From Cinclus cinclus (taxonomy: Eukaryota; Chordata; Aves; Passeriformes; Cinclidae), in assembly GCF_963662255.1 (NCBI RefSeq), contig NC_085046.1:24943620-25007619 (forward strand): a stretch of DNA of 64,000 bases, given 5' to 3'. Under the pieces are notes generated by a model. It made no database searches. It saw nothing but the letters and a program-made list of their open reading frames with translations, and was not told where the DNA came from. Below are positions 36,732 through 48,785 of this stretch, one piece after another; the first letter of the stretch is position 1; the number at the start of each line of letters is the position of its first letter. A program made the translations under genes and the position numbers.

Positions 36732-39700
36732 TTAACAGCTGCCAACGACCCAATTACAATGATTGCTCTAAGTGTCTTCTATCCCATTTTACTTGGCAAC
36801 ACAGTCTGTTTCCTGGCTAGGTGATTCCCCAAAGCATGATAACACTCCCTGGATATGGGCAATCATGACAACAACTTTTACCTGGTACAACATCTACCTT
36901 TCTTTCTGTGAGCCAGCCTTTTCCCCACTGGACACATGTATCTGCTGCAACTAACAGAAGTCACATTTTAAATCACAGTGGTGTCTAGCTCCCCCTTCAG
37001 AACCTGAGCTTCTTTGCTATATTATTCCAGGAGATAACCTTACATTTTGCCCGTTCACATTTTCAATCTAACGTCAATCCCAATGATTTCAAGAGCAGTG
37101 AGTCATATTCCATACCAAATCAAATTAAATTATCATATTGTGACTCAGAGATGAAAGGGAGTAATTTGCATTTTAGTGGGGTACTGATTTTTCAGACAGG
37201 AATTGAGTTGGAAAAGGTCTGTTACTAACTTTCCTCCAACTTTGATTAAATGATCAGCATATGTAAAAAATTTAGGCACTAGAATGGATCAGGTATTTCC
37301 ACAGATATTAATATAGGTGTAAACATACTCCCTTGAGGTAGTTCATGTTATCGTCCTACAACAATTGTGTTTACAGTGGCTTAGAACAAAAACCTGCCAC
37401 ACTATGTAAGGTTGTTGTACCATGCTGAATTTTTGACATGGCATCTGCAGTGACATGCAGCACCTGTACTACCAGAGCAATTACAAATATTATCCCAACC
37501 ACCACAGCCATTTCAAATCCATCTTTGGTATAGTAAATATCATTCTTCTCCTGATCAATATATGCTTTTCCTGGACAGAGCAGAGCTTTGGAGAATAAAG
37601 AGCTTATCAACAGGTTTTACTGCTTATCACCTGTAACTTGGCTGAGCTGTTTGCAGAGCTTACAATGATGGACAAAGGACAAAGGTCTGAAAATTTTCAT
37701 CTCAAGCATCCATTCCTAACTTCTGTACTTTGTAAAGTGAACCTATAGATATATTTCAAAACCTGTGTGTTGCATTTAATCACGAAACTGACTCCAGTGC
37801 TTTCTGCTTGGGGCAGCAGGCAAGTCTCTCTTTTCAAGAGCAAAAACAACCTGTGAATTTCAAGACAAAAATGACATATTAAGCCATCCTAAATATCATT
37901 AATCATTCAGAAGGTAGGAAAAGCCAGACACTGAAAATGTGACTGTATATTTTCTCCTCTCCCTGTACATGTTCTATGTCATTAACTGTGTGATCACATA
38001 CTTTTCTTAATACAGCACAGTAATTTAATTGAGCTCCCCAGATTACTGAGTGTGTGTGGATATGATACCAATTACTATTTACTGCGTGCTCCATCTCTCC
38101 TGGAAGTATGTGTATTACTCCGGAAACCTGGTCATTTTCTGCAGACCTTCCTGAGCAAATATTGTGTATGCATTTTGGTTGTGTTTTACAGGAATCCCTA
38201 GAGTTGAAGAAACCTGACAACAGAAAGAGAAACAGGGACAATTGATGGGGAAGAGAAGGAAATAATCTCCATCTTCTCTTTGGCCGCATGTGCTGGGACA
38301 TGGTTGAAGTAGCCCACCCTTCACCTCTGTGTTGCATCCAGAGCTCTTTGTCCACCCCCTAGTGTCACAAGACTGTCACAAGGGCAGGGTGACAGGGAAC
38401 TCATGGAAGACAAATGTATTGACAGACTCAAAGTATCTGTACCACGTATATCACTACATGAAAGCAGGCAGGGAAATGTCTTATTCGTACAGCTCACAAA
38501 CGACACATCGGGTGACTAGAGAACAGCCAGTCTGAAAACCTGCTTTGGACAGCACCTTACCTCCGTGTGATCCTGGCATACAGGCAAAAAAACATGGTTC
38601 AGTTTTAAAGCCCCAAACTATAGAGAGCATTGTTCAGCCACACTTTGCTGACAGCGCTGTGTAAAGCTGCTCTGTGCATCCTGCCTGTGCAAAGGTGCCA
38701 GGGGTCAGGGTGAGGGATCCATGAGGGAGAGCAGGCTGCAAGGGAATTTTGTCGTGAATAGGAATTAACTCTTTGCTGCTCTGATGGTTGCATTGCTTCT
38801 TTGCCAATGTGTTTGATTCTGTTTGAATGTTGTTTCAAGTAATCAGGACCAAATTGTGGAAAGAATGCTCTTATGATCTCTGAGTCGGGGAAAGAACCTA
38901 TTCATCTTCTTGCCAGCAGTGTCTTGGCCTGTTAGTCTGTTATTTCCTACCAGAAAATAAGTGGGCAATCTTTAAACCACTCTGTGGAGCAAATTCAGGA
39001 TTTAGAGGTGTAGTTCAGCATGAAACATAAGAGTCTTATGAAACACGCTCGGGCAAGCAAAGAGAAATCCAACATAATAAACTAAGCCAACTGCTTTCCT
39101 TTCAGTCCCTGCCGATCTGGCCATGGCTTCTCACAGGCTTTATCTCAAATTCCCCCCATGCCATATCCTTTCCCATCTCCATTGCTTCTTCCTGTGCTCA
39201 GAACAGGTCCCCACTGTGCAAACTCTCTTGAATTTGCTCCCTTACCTCTTTCTGGTTTAGACAGGCTTCCCATGCTGCAGCACATTGAATTCTCTTCAGC
39301 ATCAATAACTAATGAAAACATTATTTCTGCTTTGATTCTTACTGGATTCAAATGGGAATTATGAAAGATCTGGAATAGATGTTGATTTGCTAGCAATGAT
39401 GAAAACTGTGGATACATTAGAAGTGATTGAGAAAGCAGTATAATTATATGAAATTACATGCACATGAACCTTTTGGGTTTTTTCATAATAGTGGTTAACA
39501 GTTAATGGCATATCAACACTTTCAATAGTAATTGTATCTTTATAATTGCAAGCAACTACCAGAATCTTCTGTGATGGAAACAGCAGGGGGAAAAATTGGT
39601 AACTTTTTTAAAAAAGGATTTCTATTCTTAGGAGTGCTGTATTAAGTATACTGTGCTCAATACAAATAGTGTTGACCATGAAAACAGCAGCAAAGCCACA

Positions 39701-42700
39701 GCACATGTAATTGCTAATAGATGGTTGTAATTCTATTGTGTTGGCTATTCTCACTTGTATTCAGAAACTTCTACCACTTTGTCCTGCTCTCCTGAGTGTC
39801 CCTCTTTGCAGAAATGCAAGGTAAAATTACTGTATTATTACTCACTTTGTTACCCTTTCCCAAAACACTGTAGTTACATTATTATTCATAAATGTTTTAT
39901 TATAAACACTGAATTTCACTTGTTAGTCGGATCCCCTTGTGTAGGTTTCATGCACCTTCTCTTTGGCAGCTTTTGATTGCATGCTTTGAAAAGCTGGTTT
40001 TATTAGTTGTGCTTCTTTGAAAACCATCAAAGAACGCAGCAACTGGCTAAATAGAGAAAATTTCCATGAGACTCAGAAAACCAGATAGCCACATCCCTAT
40101 TGCAGAATATATGTCTCTACTTCAGCAGGATACAGAAGGCAAAAGATCAGGGCAACCCATGATTAATTGGATTGAAACCTCTCTTACTCCTCCACCTGAC
40201 ATTTACTACATAGCAAAAGTGGCTCATTTCAAAAGGTCTCCTTTCTGGTTTATACTTACTTGTATATTGTCTCTGTGAATATCCCTTCAAATAATTCTGG
40301 CATAAATTTCCCAGGAATAATTTCCTTTCCTCTTTATATAAGTTCTTTCACTGTGTTCATCACTGCAATATTTTAGGGTACTTTCAAGGAACTTGCATAA
40401 CTTCTGTAATGTCCTGGCTTTCATCTCCCCTCCTCAGGGAGAGAGGTGTGCACATTGGAGCCCTTTGTCTGGAACGCTTCTGAGATGTAATGTTGCAAAC
40501 ATGAACATGAATGTTTGTGTGTCTATAAATTTCTTTTAAACTCCCAGGTCAAAAAAAATGCACATGGGACAAAGGAAGTGGGAGGTTGTGAGAATTAAAG
40601 GAAGGTGAGATGGAAAAGGATGGATTCTAAGGAAGAGTATCAAATTTTAGCTCAAATGTTAAAAGAAAAATTTAAATGTTCAAGCTCTTAAATCATATAG
40701 GTGTTCTTAAGACACATTCTCTGGCATCAATTAAAAATACTTTCAGTAATGAATTGTAATTTACTTTCTATAGTCATTGACCATGAAGGTTTGCAGCTGA
40801 TAGTGAGGTAATAAAATATACAACATATATTTTAAGTGTGCATCTATGCACAAAGTTAATCTGTGGCTTAGAGAGCTAAAAGTCTACATATGATACACTT
40901 TAATGAAACTGCCTAAAAATAATAGCTCAGAAACATGGTTTATGTTTTGTGTGGAACATTACTCTGGGAGGATAGGAAACACTAATATTTAGAAACATGT
41001 AAATGTTGGATTTATTGAAAGAACGACATCCTCTTGACAGACCATCAGCAGTGATGCAGCCAGCTGCCTGATGAGTTAGGGGCAGAGGAAGCACAGGAAC
41101 TGTTGCCTTTTAATTCTCTTCGTTGCCATCTTATTGTCACTTCTGACTTTAGGCCATGTTTTCTTGAATCACAGTCTGACATGGAGTGATTTGGCAGTTT
41201 TTCTAATGAGAAAAGCTGAAGTACAGGTCATTCGGGAAAAGGTGTGCTCAAGCTTTACACTGCTTTTCTGGTATTAATCAGGAGCAAACTATCAGACACT
41301 TCTCTCTGAGGGGCAGTCAGAGGGACACAGACAGCAAGACTTTGTGGGGTGACAGGAACAGCCCTGGCCCCTGCTGCCCAGCTTCCAGCTATGAGAGCTG
41401 CTTCCCCAGATGGCCCTCTCTGTCTCCTTGAAGTGGGAAAAGAAGGTGAACTCTGGAGAGCCACAAAATCAGAAACAGTTCAGCACTAGGACATAAATCA
41501 GCAAAGTTATTCATCCATCCTACAGCACTTTATGTTCTTCAAGTGGTCCAGCTCAGATAGAAAGGTTTTTAGCAATGATTTGGAGAAGCTTGGGGATTAA
41601 GAGGAACTTAATTATGTATGCTACTTTCTGCATTTCTCCAATTGTAATTATTGGAATTCTTTTTCTATTGTGAGTTGTAGAAAAGGAAAAAATACTACTA
41701 GAGACCATTGGCTGCAAAGGTCCTTCTTGCTGATGGGAACTGGGTCTACCAGGGAAGCCTGACATGTAATTCTTCTCACAAGCCAATGGAACTCATTCTT
41801 TGCACTCACTGTTAATTATCACTCTTCCTAAGATCAACCACTCTGTTGAATAGAATCTGCTGGTAATTTCCAACCTAATTTGATCAATTACCATATTGTT
41901 ATTAAGAAAAAGTTACGTAAATCAAATAAATTAATTCTTCGTGCATTAAGATATTTTAGTTTCAAGATCAAACATCTCTGCATCTGGATTAGAAGTCTCA
42001 AATTTTTAAGGCTGTTTTGTCACCTTGAGAAAAAGAGATGGAGGCTTCCTGGGATTTTCAAAAAGAGCTGAGCAACTGAACTCTTTTGCTAATCTCTGTT
42101 TTTCTGCTAGTTTTCTTCCTTTTTTGCTGTTTTTGAAACCTAAGTGGAATTTCAAATTTGGCTGTAATGCTATGTACCACCCTGGAAAACAGAACAATTT
42201 CTCAGCTGGTTTCATCTTCAAAGTTTCATCCTCATCCCACAGTGGCATGAGGTGTTGAAGCATTTTAAACCTGTTCAGTGTGGAACTAAATGTACTCCTT
42301 TTGAGCCTGCAAAAGCAATTTTAAAAGCTATGACACTGACAGAGATGTAACCCAATCAAGTATGCAAAGCAAAAGTTCTAACAAAAGTACACAGGGTGCA
42401 AAAGCTTATTATTGACTGAGACACTTCTCAGTCATTATACATCTCCAGAAGATCTGTGTATTCATTGAACCCTTACCTAACATCTAAAGGGGTTAATTTT
42501 TTTCACACTTTAATTCTTAGCCAGTAAAATAGTGACATTAATGTGTACTTTTGAATTACATTTTTTGCTCTTGCAAATGGGGAAAAAATGCCAAAATGGG
42601 ATGTAGTTAGTTCTTACAAAACAAACAAACAAAAAAAAAAGAGAGGGAAAAAGAAGCTAAATGGCCTCAGATCATTGTCTCATTTTTCTTCAGAAGTCAG

Positions 42701-44714
42701 TACAGAAAAAACAGTTGATTCCTTACCTTGAGTTTAATGAGCACCAGGAGTATGTCGTTCTTCAGTGACGTGCTGTGTTGTACTAAGATTACTGGCTTTT
42801 CTTTCTAAACAGACACACTTCAGATGTCTGCAGTTTAAATACATTTGTGGATGACCTGGGTGGGGATGTGCAGGCAGTGCCCATTTTTGAGCACGGAGCA
42901 ATTTCCTGAGGTTGATTTCTCAGTGAGTGCCAGTAAGCCTTGCTTCCTGATGTTTAAGGTGCAATAAACACATGGGTAAATCCTTGCATGGCTCACATGG
43001 AGGTAATGTAGCCTGAGAGCATCAGATGGCAATTTGGTTCCTGCTTCACCTTAAGTGAGATGGGAGGAGAAAATAGGAACTCTGGCTGTATGGATAAGCC
43101 CAAATAGGGTCATCTTCCCTAACAACACTTGACCAAAGACTAGGAATTCAGTCTGAGCCAGGAATCTGGGCACTACTGTCATCAACAGAGGAAAACAGGT
43201 ACCACTTCTATAGTGACAGCAGCAGAACTGACCTAGTCTCCCTAGGAGGTATTGCTCCTCCATAACATGTTAGAGAGAAAGACCAGGTGGCTCTATCATA
43301 CACTAATCAGTTTCAGAAAAATGCGGTTGTATGAGATGGATCCCATCTTTCTTGGTAGCAACAGCTGCTGGGAAGGCAGTGGTCTGTGTTTGTCCTATGT
43401 AGGTAGATCCAGTAGCACAAAGTGGCTCCGAGAGTGTGTGGCAGAGGAGGATAGTGCTCTGCAGCAGCATCACTATCCCTACCAAGATCAACAGGGTTGG
43501 TTAGTTTCCTTAAAATTAAAACCAGGATCCAATTCAAGCCACAAACTCTGTAATAGGTTTTCATCAAGAGCTAAGACTGAAAATGACTGAAGATGTATGC
43601 ATATGTGTGACCTGTACTCATAGGATCAGGGGGCAAAACAGTTACTGGTAGAGAATCTTTAATTACAGCTCTTATACCATGCTAACTACAAACTGAAACC
43701 ACTAGGAGTCTTGTAAGGAATTGCAAAATTTCCAAATTAGTCTTTCAGACTTGTGAAATTTGACTTTCGAAATAAGATTTGAATAAGCACCTGGACAACT
43801 TCATGGGCCTCTAGACCTACAAAATTCAGTGTGTCACTAGGACATGACACCAAGATTATTCATCTCCTCTCACTTTCATTTTCTAAGGTGCAAAGACAAC
43901 AATTTAATCAATGAAATTTTTTAAGTCCATTGGTTAAGAGGACAGTAAATCTTTTTTCTCCCTCCCAACGATATTCTACCCTACATTTTTCCTTGTTCAC
44001 ATTCAGCTTACCATAAACTGCATTTGAAATAAATTACTACATGGCAGATTTATTAGTTTTATTTGACTTATGTTGCCAGAGTGGAAAGTCAGTGATATTT
44101 CATCATGTGGGACCTGGATTTCTTATTTCTTTTTAACTGCAAATTATTGTCTTAAGAATATTTTTTCAAAAGGAATTTTTGAACATGTGAAGACTACTTA
44201 AAAAGGTTTTTTCCTTATATTTGCCTTTGTTCCCTCTTTTCACTTAATAAGGTAGTTTCAATAATGCTAGTTGCATTTGTACATTTGTATAAAACTAATT
44301 TGTATCAATTCATTGGTACCATAGATACCAGAAGACCTCTGAGCAGTATCAGCCTGTATTGCATCAGATGCTTCTTGTTGAGCTGCTTTAAAATGAAAGG
44401 GTAAAATATGGGCTCCTCATTTTATCTATAGGTTCAATGAAGATGAATAAATTTTCAATGTAAGTGCAATGTATTAAAATACATAATTCATGTGCATTAA
44501 TACATAAACTACTGCCAAATCCTTCTAATTGATTTTTTAAAATTATTTTTAAGAAGAATTTTTAAAATTTTGTTCCGACAGAAATTTGTTAATTTCTCAT
44601 TCAGAAGTCACATCACTTCAGGTTATGTCCAGATTAAATGGGCTGAAATTGAAGAAATGAAAATTTAGTGATGACTGACTATCAAGGTAGCAGAAAGACC
44701 TATAGCAAGATTAC
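36732..44714. other. Unassigned non-coding DNA
   Basis: These 8 kb contain no CR1 or ERV piece that I can recognise, the longest such gap in the central part of the window. The largest frame is 150 codons on the minus strand (37903-38355), with no known domain. A short minus-strand frame (37371-37610) has a hydrophobic stretch of about 20 residues but no further support. Confidence 0.5.
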
Positions 44715-44822
44715 TTTGAGCAATCTGGTCTAGTGGAAGCAGACCCTGCATGTGGAAAGTGGGTTGGAACTAGATGATCCTTAAGGTCCCTTCCAAATCC
44801 AAACCATTCTAGGAGTCTATGA
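44715..44822 (+). mobile_element. CR1 LINE 3' end, sense strand
   Basis: The plus strand carries GAGCAATCTGGTCTAGTGGA, GTGGGTTGGAACTAGATGAT, CCTTAAGGTCCCTTCCAA and AACCATTCTAGGAGTCTATG. This is the sense reading of the last hundred bases of a CR1, with a degraded ATTCTATG-type terminus. The short copy is heavily 5' truncated. Confidence 0.92.
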
Positions 44823-46601
44823 CTTTCTCTTCCCAATGAACAGTGTAAAACTTGAGAGAATATTTTAGAAGGCTTGGGTGATTTGTGGGTAACACCATTC
44901 CCAGGTCTTGACTGCACCACTCAGCTGGGTTCTGAGGCCTCACTATGCTCACATAAAGCAAGGAAGTCTGGAAGGTATTTAGTAACTTAAAATAGAGGCC
45001 ATACTGAAAAGTACTTCAGCTTGAATTCTCCAAATTGCTGTGCAACCCTTCCAGGATAAGCAGCAGAAGCTGCATCACACCAGAGAGTTGTAATTGGAGG
45101 GATGAAGATATCTGTGCTGCCTGCCTGGGAAGGATCCCAGTCTGGTGGTCATGACATGACTGGATTCCAGGGCTGTTTCTCCCAGAGTGAATGTCTGCTT
45201 CTGAGAAATGTCCTGTGGTGACAAAAGCAGCAGCATGACTTACTACTCCTCCTGCCACACACCCTTTCTTTCATCAGTGGGAGAGAAAAACCACTTCATT
45301 CAGCTTTTCATCTATTATTTTCTAAGAATAATGCCTGAAGCCAGCTGCACTCTTGGTCTGTGTTTATCCAATACAGTATTTGCTACTGTCCTTATTCTTG
45401 CTTGAGGACCAAGCAGGGACTTCATCTCGTGAAGGGCACTTCATAGCCACTACTGCTTGCTCTGCAGTTCATATAAATGGTGTTAGGAAAAGTGGATGCC
45501 TTCTTGTTTGAGCTTCTCTCATTAAAAAACAATGGGAGCAAATCCCACATTCCAATTGGAAAACTGTGGAGACCAACTTAAGAAAGATAATGAGGACCTC
45601 AAAATGTTCAGCTGCGGCTTTTTTTGTTTGTTTGTTTTTTAATTAAAGCTGTAGCTGCCTGGCTGACAGAGAACAGAAGCAATAAGGCAGATGCTGTCCT
45701 GCCTCCCATATGTCCACTGTACAAAATTAAATCCCAGCTCCAGTCAGTTAGCACTGAATGGTGAGAAACCTTGTCCACTGGAGTCCCAGCAGAACAACTT
45801 GTTTGCCCAGCAGGTCTGTCCTGGGTGTGTTGCACCTGCTGGCAAGCAGCCTGCTGCAGCAGCCACACAATGTTACTGTCTGTACCAAAAACGAGGTGTG
45901 AGAAACAGCCTTGGGAGAGAAGAGGAGGAGCAAAGCATCTCTCCTTAAATCCTGTGAAATACTTGGGCTTACGTGCTCAAGTTTGGTTCAGGGAGAAAGT
46001 TTCCCTTTATCTGTTTGAACAAAAAATCATTGAATGGAGCATGAAAAGAGAAATTTGGGAGCCTTAGGACATGTTTTATGGCTGTACGCATTCATAATAG
46101 AGCAAGAGAGTAGTTGCTTAAGGGAGTGTTTCATACCCACCCCGGACGTGCTGCAAAACATGGCACAAAAACCTCCAAAGAGACATCAGCTAATAATAAA
46201 ATTGCTAACTATAATCACACAGTAAGAGGAATGGAATTATTTCCTTTCACAATATTAAATATTTTTTTTTTTCCTAAGGCTTCTTCCTGCAGGGAGAAGC
46301 AGATGCACAGGCATTTGGAAGAAAGTGCCTGTATCTGTTGCTGAAGTAGGCAGGGACAACGCTGCCTGCAAACACGAGGATCTTCAGAAAAGCAGGAGAA
46401 TAGAAGCTGGGAAGGTTCAAACAGGTTAAAGTCAAGTTCTTCTGATGGCATTTTTACAAGACGACTCCCCAGATGGAGTGACTTGAACTTCTGCTACTAT
46501 TATTAAAATGTGGGAATATTTTTTCTCTTTCACTTCAAGTACCCATCACTGGATGTATAAATGCTGTAAATATTGTGTCTATGAAGTGCTTCTTGACAGC
46601 C
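44823..46601. other. Unassigned non-coding DNA
   Basis: No gene is recognised. Overlapping frames on both strands at 45.6-46.1 kb (up to 98 codons) look fortuitous. Confidence 0.5.
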
Positions 46602-46622
46602 TTTTAATTATAATAATTAAAA
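46602..46622. repeat. Perfect 10-bp AT palindrome
   Basis: The arms TTTTAATTAT and ATAATTAAAA flank a single A. This is an AT-only palindrome in AT-rich DNA and could easily arise by chance. Confidence 0.85.
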
Positions 46623-48085
46623 TCTGTTTACAAAGTCAGATGAAAAGAAGGCTGACTTAGCTTGGCCTGTGACTTTGCTGGCCTAGAGGCTCCTGGTGAC
46701 AGAGACAGTAATAGTTTTTGACTGTGAAAAAGTCTTAGCTCTACAGCAGCCCCAACCACAGCCTGATGGAGTGTTTTGTGTCAGCAAAAAATTCCAACAT
46801 ATTATATTTTCATACTCATGATAGTATAAATTACCTCAAGCTTTGAATAAAATACAGTAGCTGGTCTATCTGTTTAAATTATTAAGCAAAGAGCCAGGGA
46901 AAAACCTCTCATGTCTTTTCTGTGTCTGCTTGCTGTGCCAAGCACACGAAGAAAGCATGAAGACATCAGTATGAGATGCACTTTCAGTCAGAGAGCTTTT
47001 AGGGAAATTGCAGGGTTCTGCAGAATTTCATTCCACATTAGGACTGACTAGTGTTAAAGTGGAAAAGGAAAGATCTCTTATAACTTCTCCCCTTTGAGGA
47101 TATGTTTAGGCAGAATGTTATATATAATTGAGAATAATTATTCTATGAAAACAAGGCTGCTGTTTCTTTGTGGTTTTTTCTTCTTTTTTTTTGTGGCAAT
47201 TCAGTTTTAATCTATTAATATGTACAAAGTAGAGCATTGCTATGACATTCTGCGGATAGTTTAAAACACTGAGAGTATGTCCCTTGTTATGATCCACAGA
47301 ACAATAATAAATAAAGGAACAGATCTTACTTGACTAAACCATCATCTCTAAGCCCAAAGTAAGAACATTTTCTTTGCCAAAATATGGCACTGCAGGGGTT
47401 AGACTCTGCTTTGGTAGAGTCCACTTCCTTTGCCAGATAACATTGCACTGAATAGATATTCTGTGAGTGCATTTCAGACACCTGGTCACAAGCACTGCAG
47501 TATATCTGTGAATTATAAGAAAAAAAGCATTTTCACATTTTATATTTTCTTATCTACCCAGTTCAAGCAGGTCAGTGTACATTCTCCTTTATAAGCCAGA
47601 GAAATCAAAAGGCTTACAGGATTTTCCTTCACACTGGAGAGGCTCACCAGACATTGTAAGATGCCTCAGCAAAGACTGCACCACTTAGGGAAAATTTGCA
47701 TGGCTGGCCCCTAAAAAAGGGCTTATAGACCTAAACTGCCATGTCTGCCCTGGTCAACATCCACTGTTTGATGCACTAGGACTTTAATTCTAATTATTTC
47801 TCTCTTGAGAATAATTTGGTAATTGAAATAAATGTAACCAAAGAAAATGTGGAGGGAGGGAAAGAGTGATCTTGTGCTCTATTATTTAAGTCATGTGCAC
47901 TGATCTTACTCATATGACCACAGAAAACATTTTGGCAATAGTACCTTGGGTTTTTTTAGTTTTGTTTCTGTTTTTTTTTTTTTTTATGTCTGTGTCATCA
48001 TACAGTAGATATTCTTCCCCTCTTTCTGGTCCTTCCCCAAACACAGCTGTAAAAAACCCCCCACAAAGTACTCTCTAATTTACTG
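46623..48085. other. Unassigned non-coding DNA
   Basis: No gene or transposon is recognised. A T-rich tract lies at about 47951-47986. Confidence 0.55.
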
Positions 48086-48117
48086 CTTCTAAACTCTTTA
48101 TTACCTTCTAAACTCTT
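48086..48117. repeat. Short direct repeat of CTTCTAAACTCTT
   Basis: The 13-mer CTTCTAAACTCTT occurs at 48086-48098 and again at 48105-48117. This is a local slippage-type duplication. Confidence 0.85.
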
Positions 48118-48454
48118 ACTGCCAGTTGTAGTGAGATGTTCCTGTAACAGGAGCTCACAGCCAAATTCCCTTCTAAGGTGCTCACTCTGTGCTGAGGATT
48201 TATAGATTTGCTTTTTCAGTGTAACTTCCAAAGCTGAGTTTGGAACAACACTCTGATATAGCCAAAGGATGCTTTCCTCCCCCCTGACATAACCTACCTA
48301 ATGCAGGGAGAAAAAAATGCAGATAAAAGACATCACTGCTGAAAGCTCTCTCTCCGTGACTGCTAGCATATACAGTTTACAAGCACAATTGATGTACTGG
48401 GGAAATTAGCAAAGGTCACAAGATTGTATTACCTTGTGCCTCTTACAGTGGGCC

Positions 48455-48508
48455 AGTCTCAGCTATTAATACTCATCTAGTCTCATCTATTAATTAATAC
48501 TTCTCATC
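48455..48508. repeat. Imperfect tandem duplication, about 24-30 bp
   Basis: The first unit is AGTCTCAGCTATTAATACTC plus ATCT (48455-48478). It is followed directly by a second unit that begins AGTCTCATCTATTAATTAAT (48479-48508). The second unit carries a short internal expansion of the TTAATTAA part. Confidence 0.75.
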
Positions 48509-48674
48509 AGCCAAAAGAATCCCTTACCTTCAAGTCTGTCCCTGAAAGCAGGATGGAGGTGAGGTAGATGCCATCCAACTTACTGTGTTAGTACCAGCTG
48601 ACCTATGGCCCACAGTTTAGGAAAGGTTTAACTATGTCATAACATTAAAAATGTGATGTGAGGCTGTTACTCAG

Positions 48675-48785
48675 GCTGAGTGCTAGCAGGATGAGAGCAT
48701 CCTGCTCTCAGCAGTGCAGCTCAGTACTGCACTCAGAGCATCCACGTGCCATGTGAATTCAGCACGTGGAGGCTGCTCTGAGTGC
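48675..48785. repeat. Cluster of three adjacent inverted repeats (hairpins)
   Basis: Hairpin 1 has arms AGCAGGATG and CATCCTGCT around an AGAG loop (about 48685-48706). Hairpin 2 has arms GTGCAG and CTGCAC around a 7-base loop (about 48714-48732). Hairpin 3 pairs GCACTCAGAGCATCCACGTGC (48729-48749) with 48762-48785, GCACGTGGA then TGCTCTGAGTGC. It has only a 3-base bulge (GGC, 48771-48773) and a 12-base loop. Hairpin 3 has 21 paired bases and is well above what is usual in the rest of the window. It could be a microRNA-like or structured RNA locus, a fold-back transposon scar, or a palindrome formed during repair. I cannot decide among these. Confidence 0.75.

Noticed and set aside
37371..37610. 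Short membrane-protein-like frame on the minus strand
   Set aside because: It has one hydrophobic stretch of about 20 residues, but no signal context, no family match that I know of and no splice sites. Hydrophobic frames are common in AT-rich DNA.
37903..38355. 150-codon minus-strand frame
   Set aside because: No domain or splice context is recognised, and overlapping frames exist on both strands. A single uninterrupted frame of this size can occur by chance in 64 kb.
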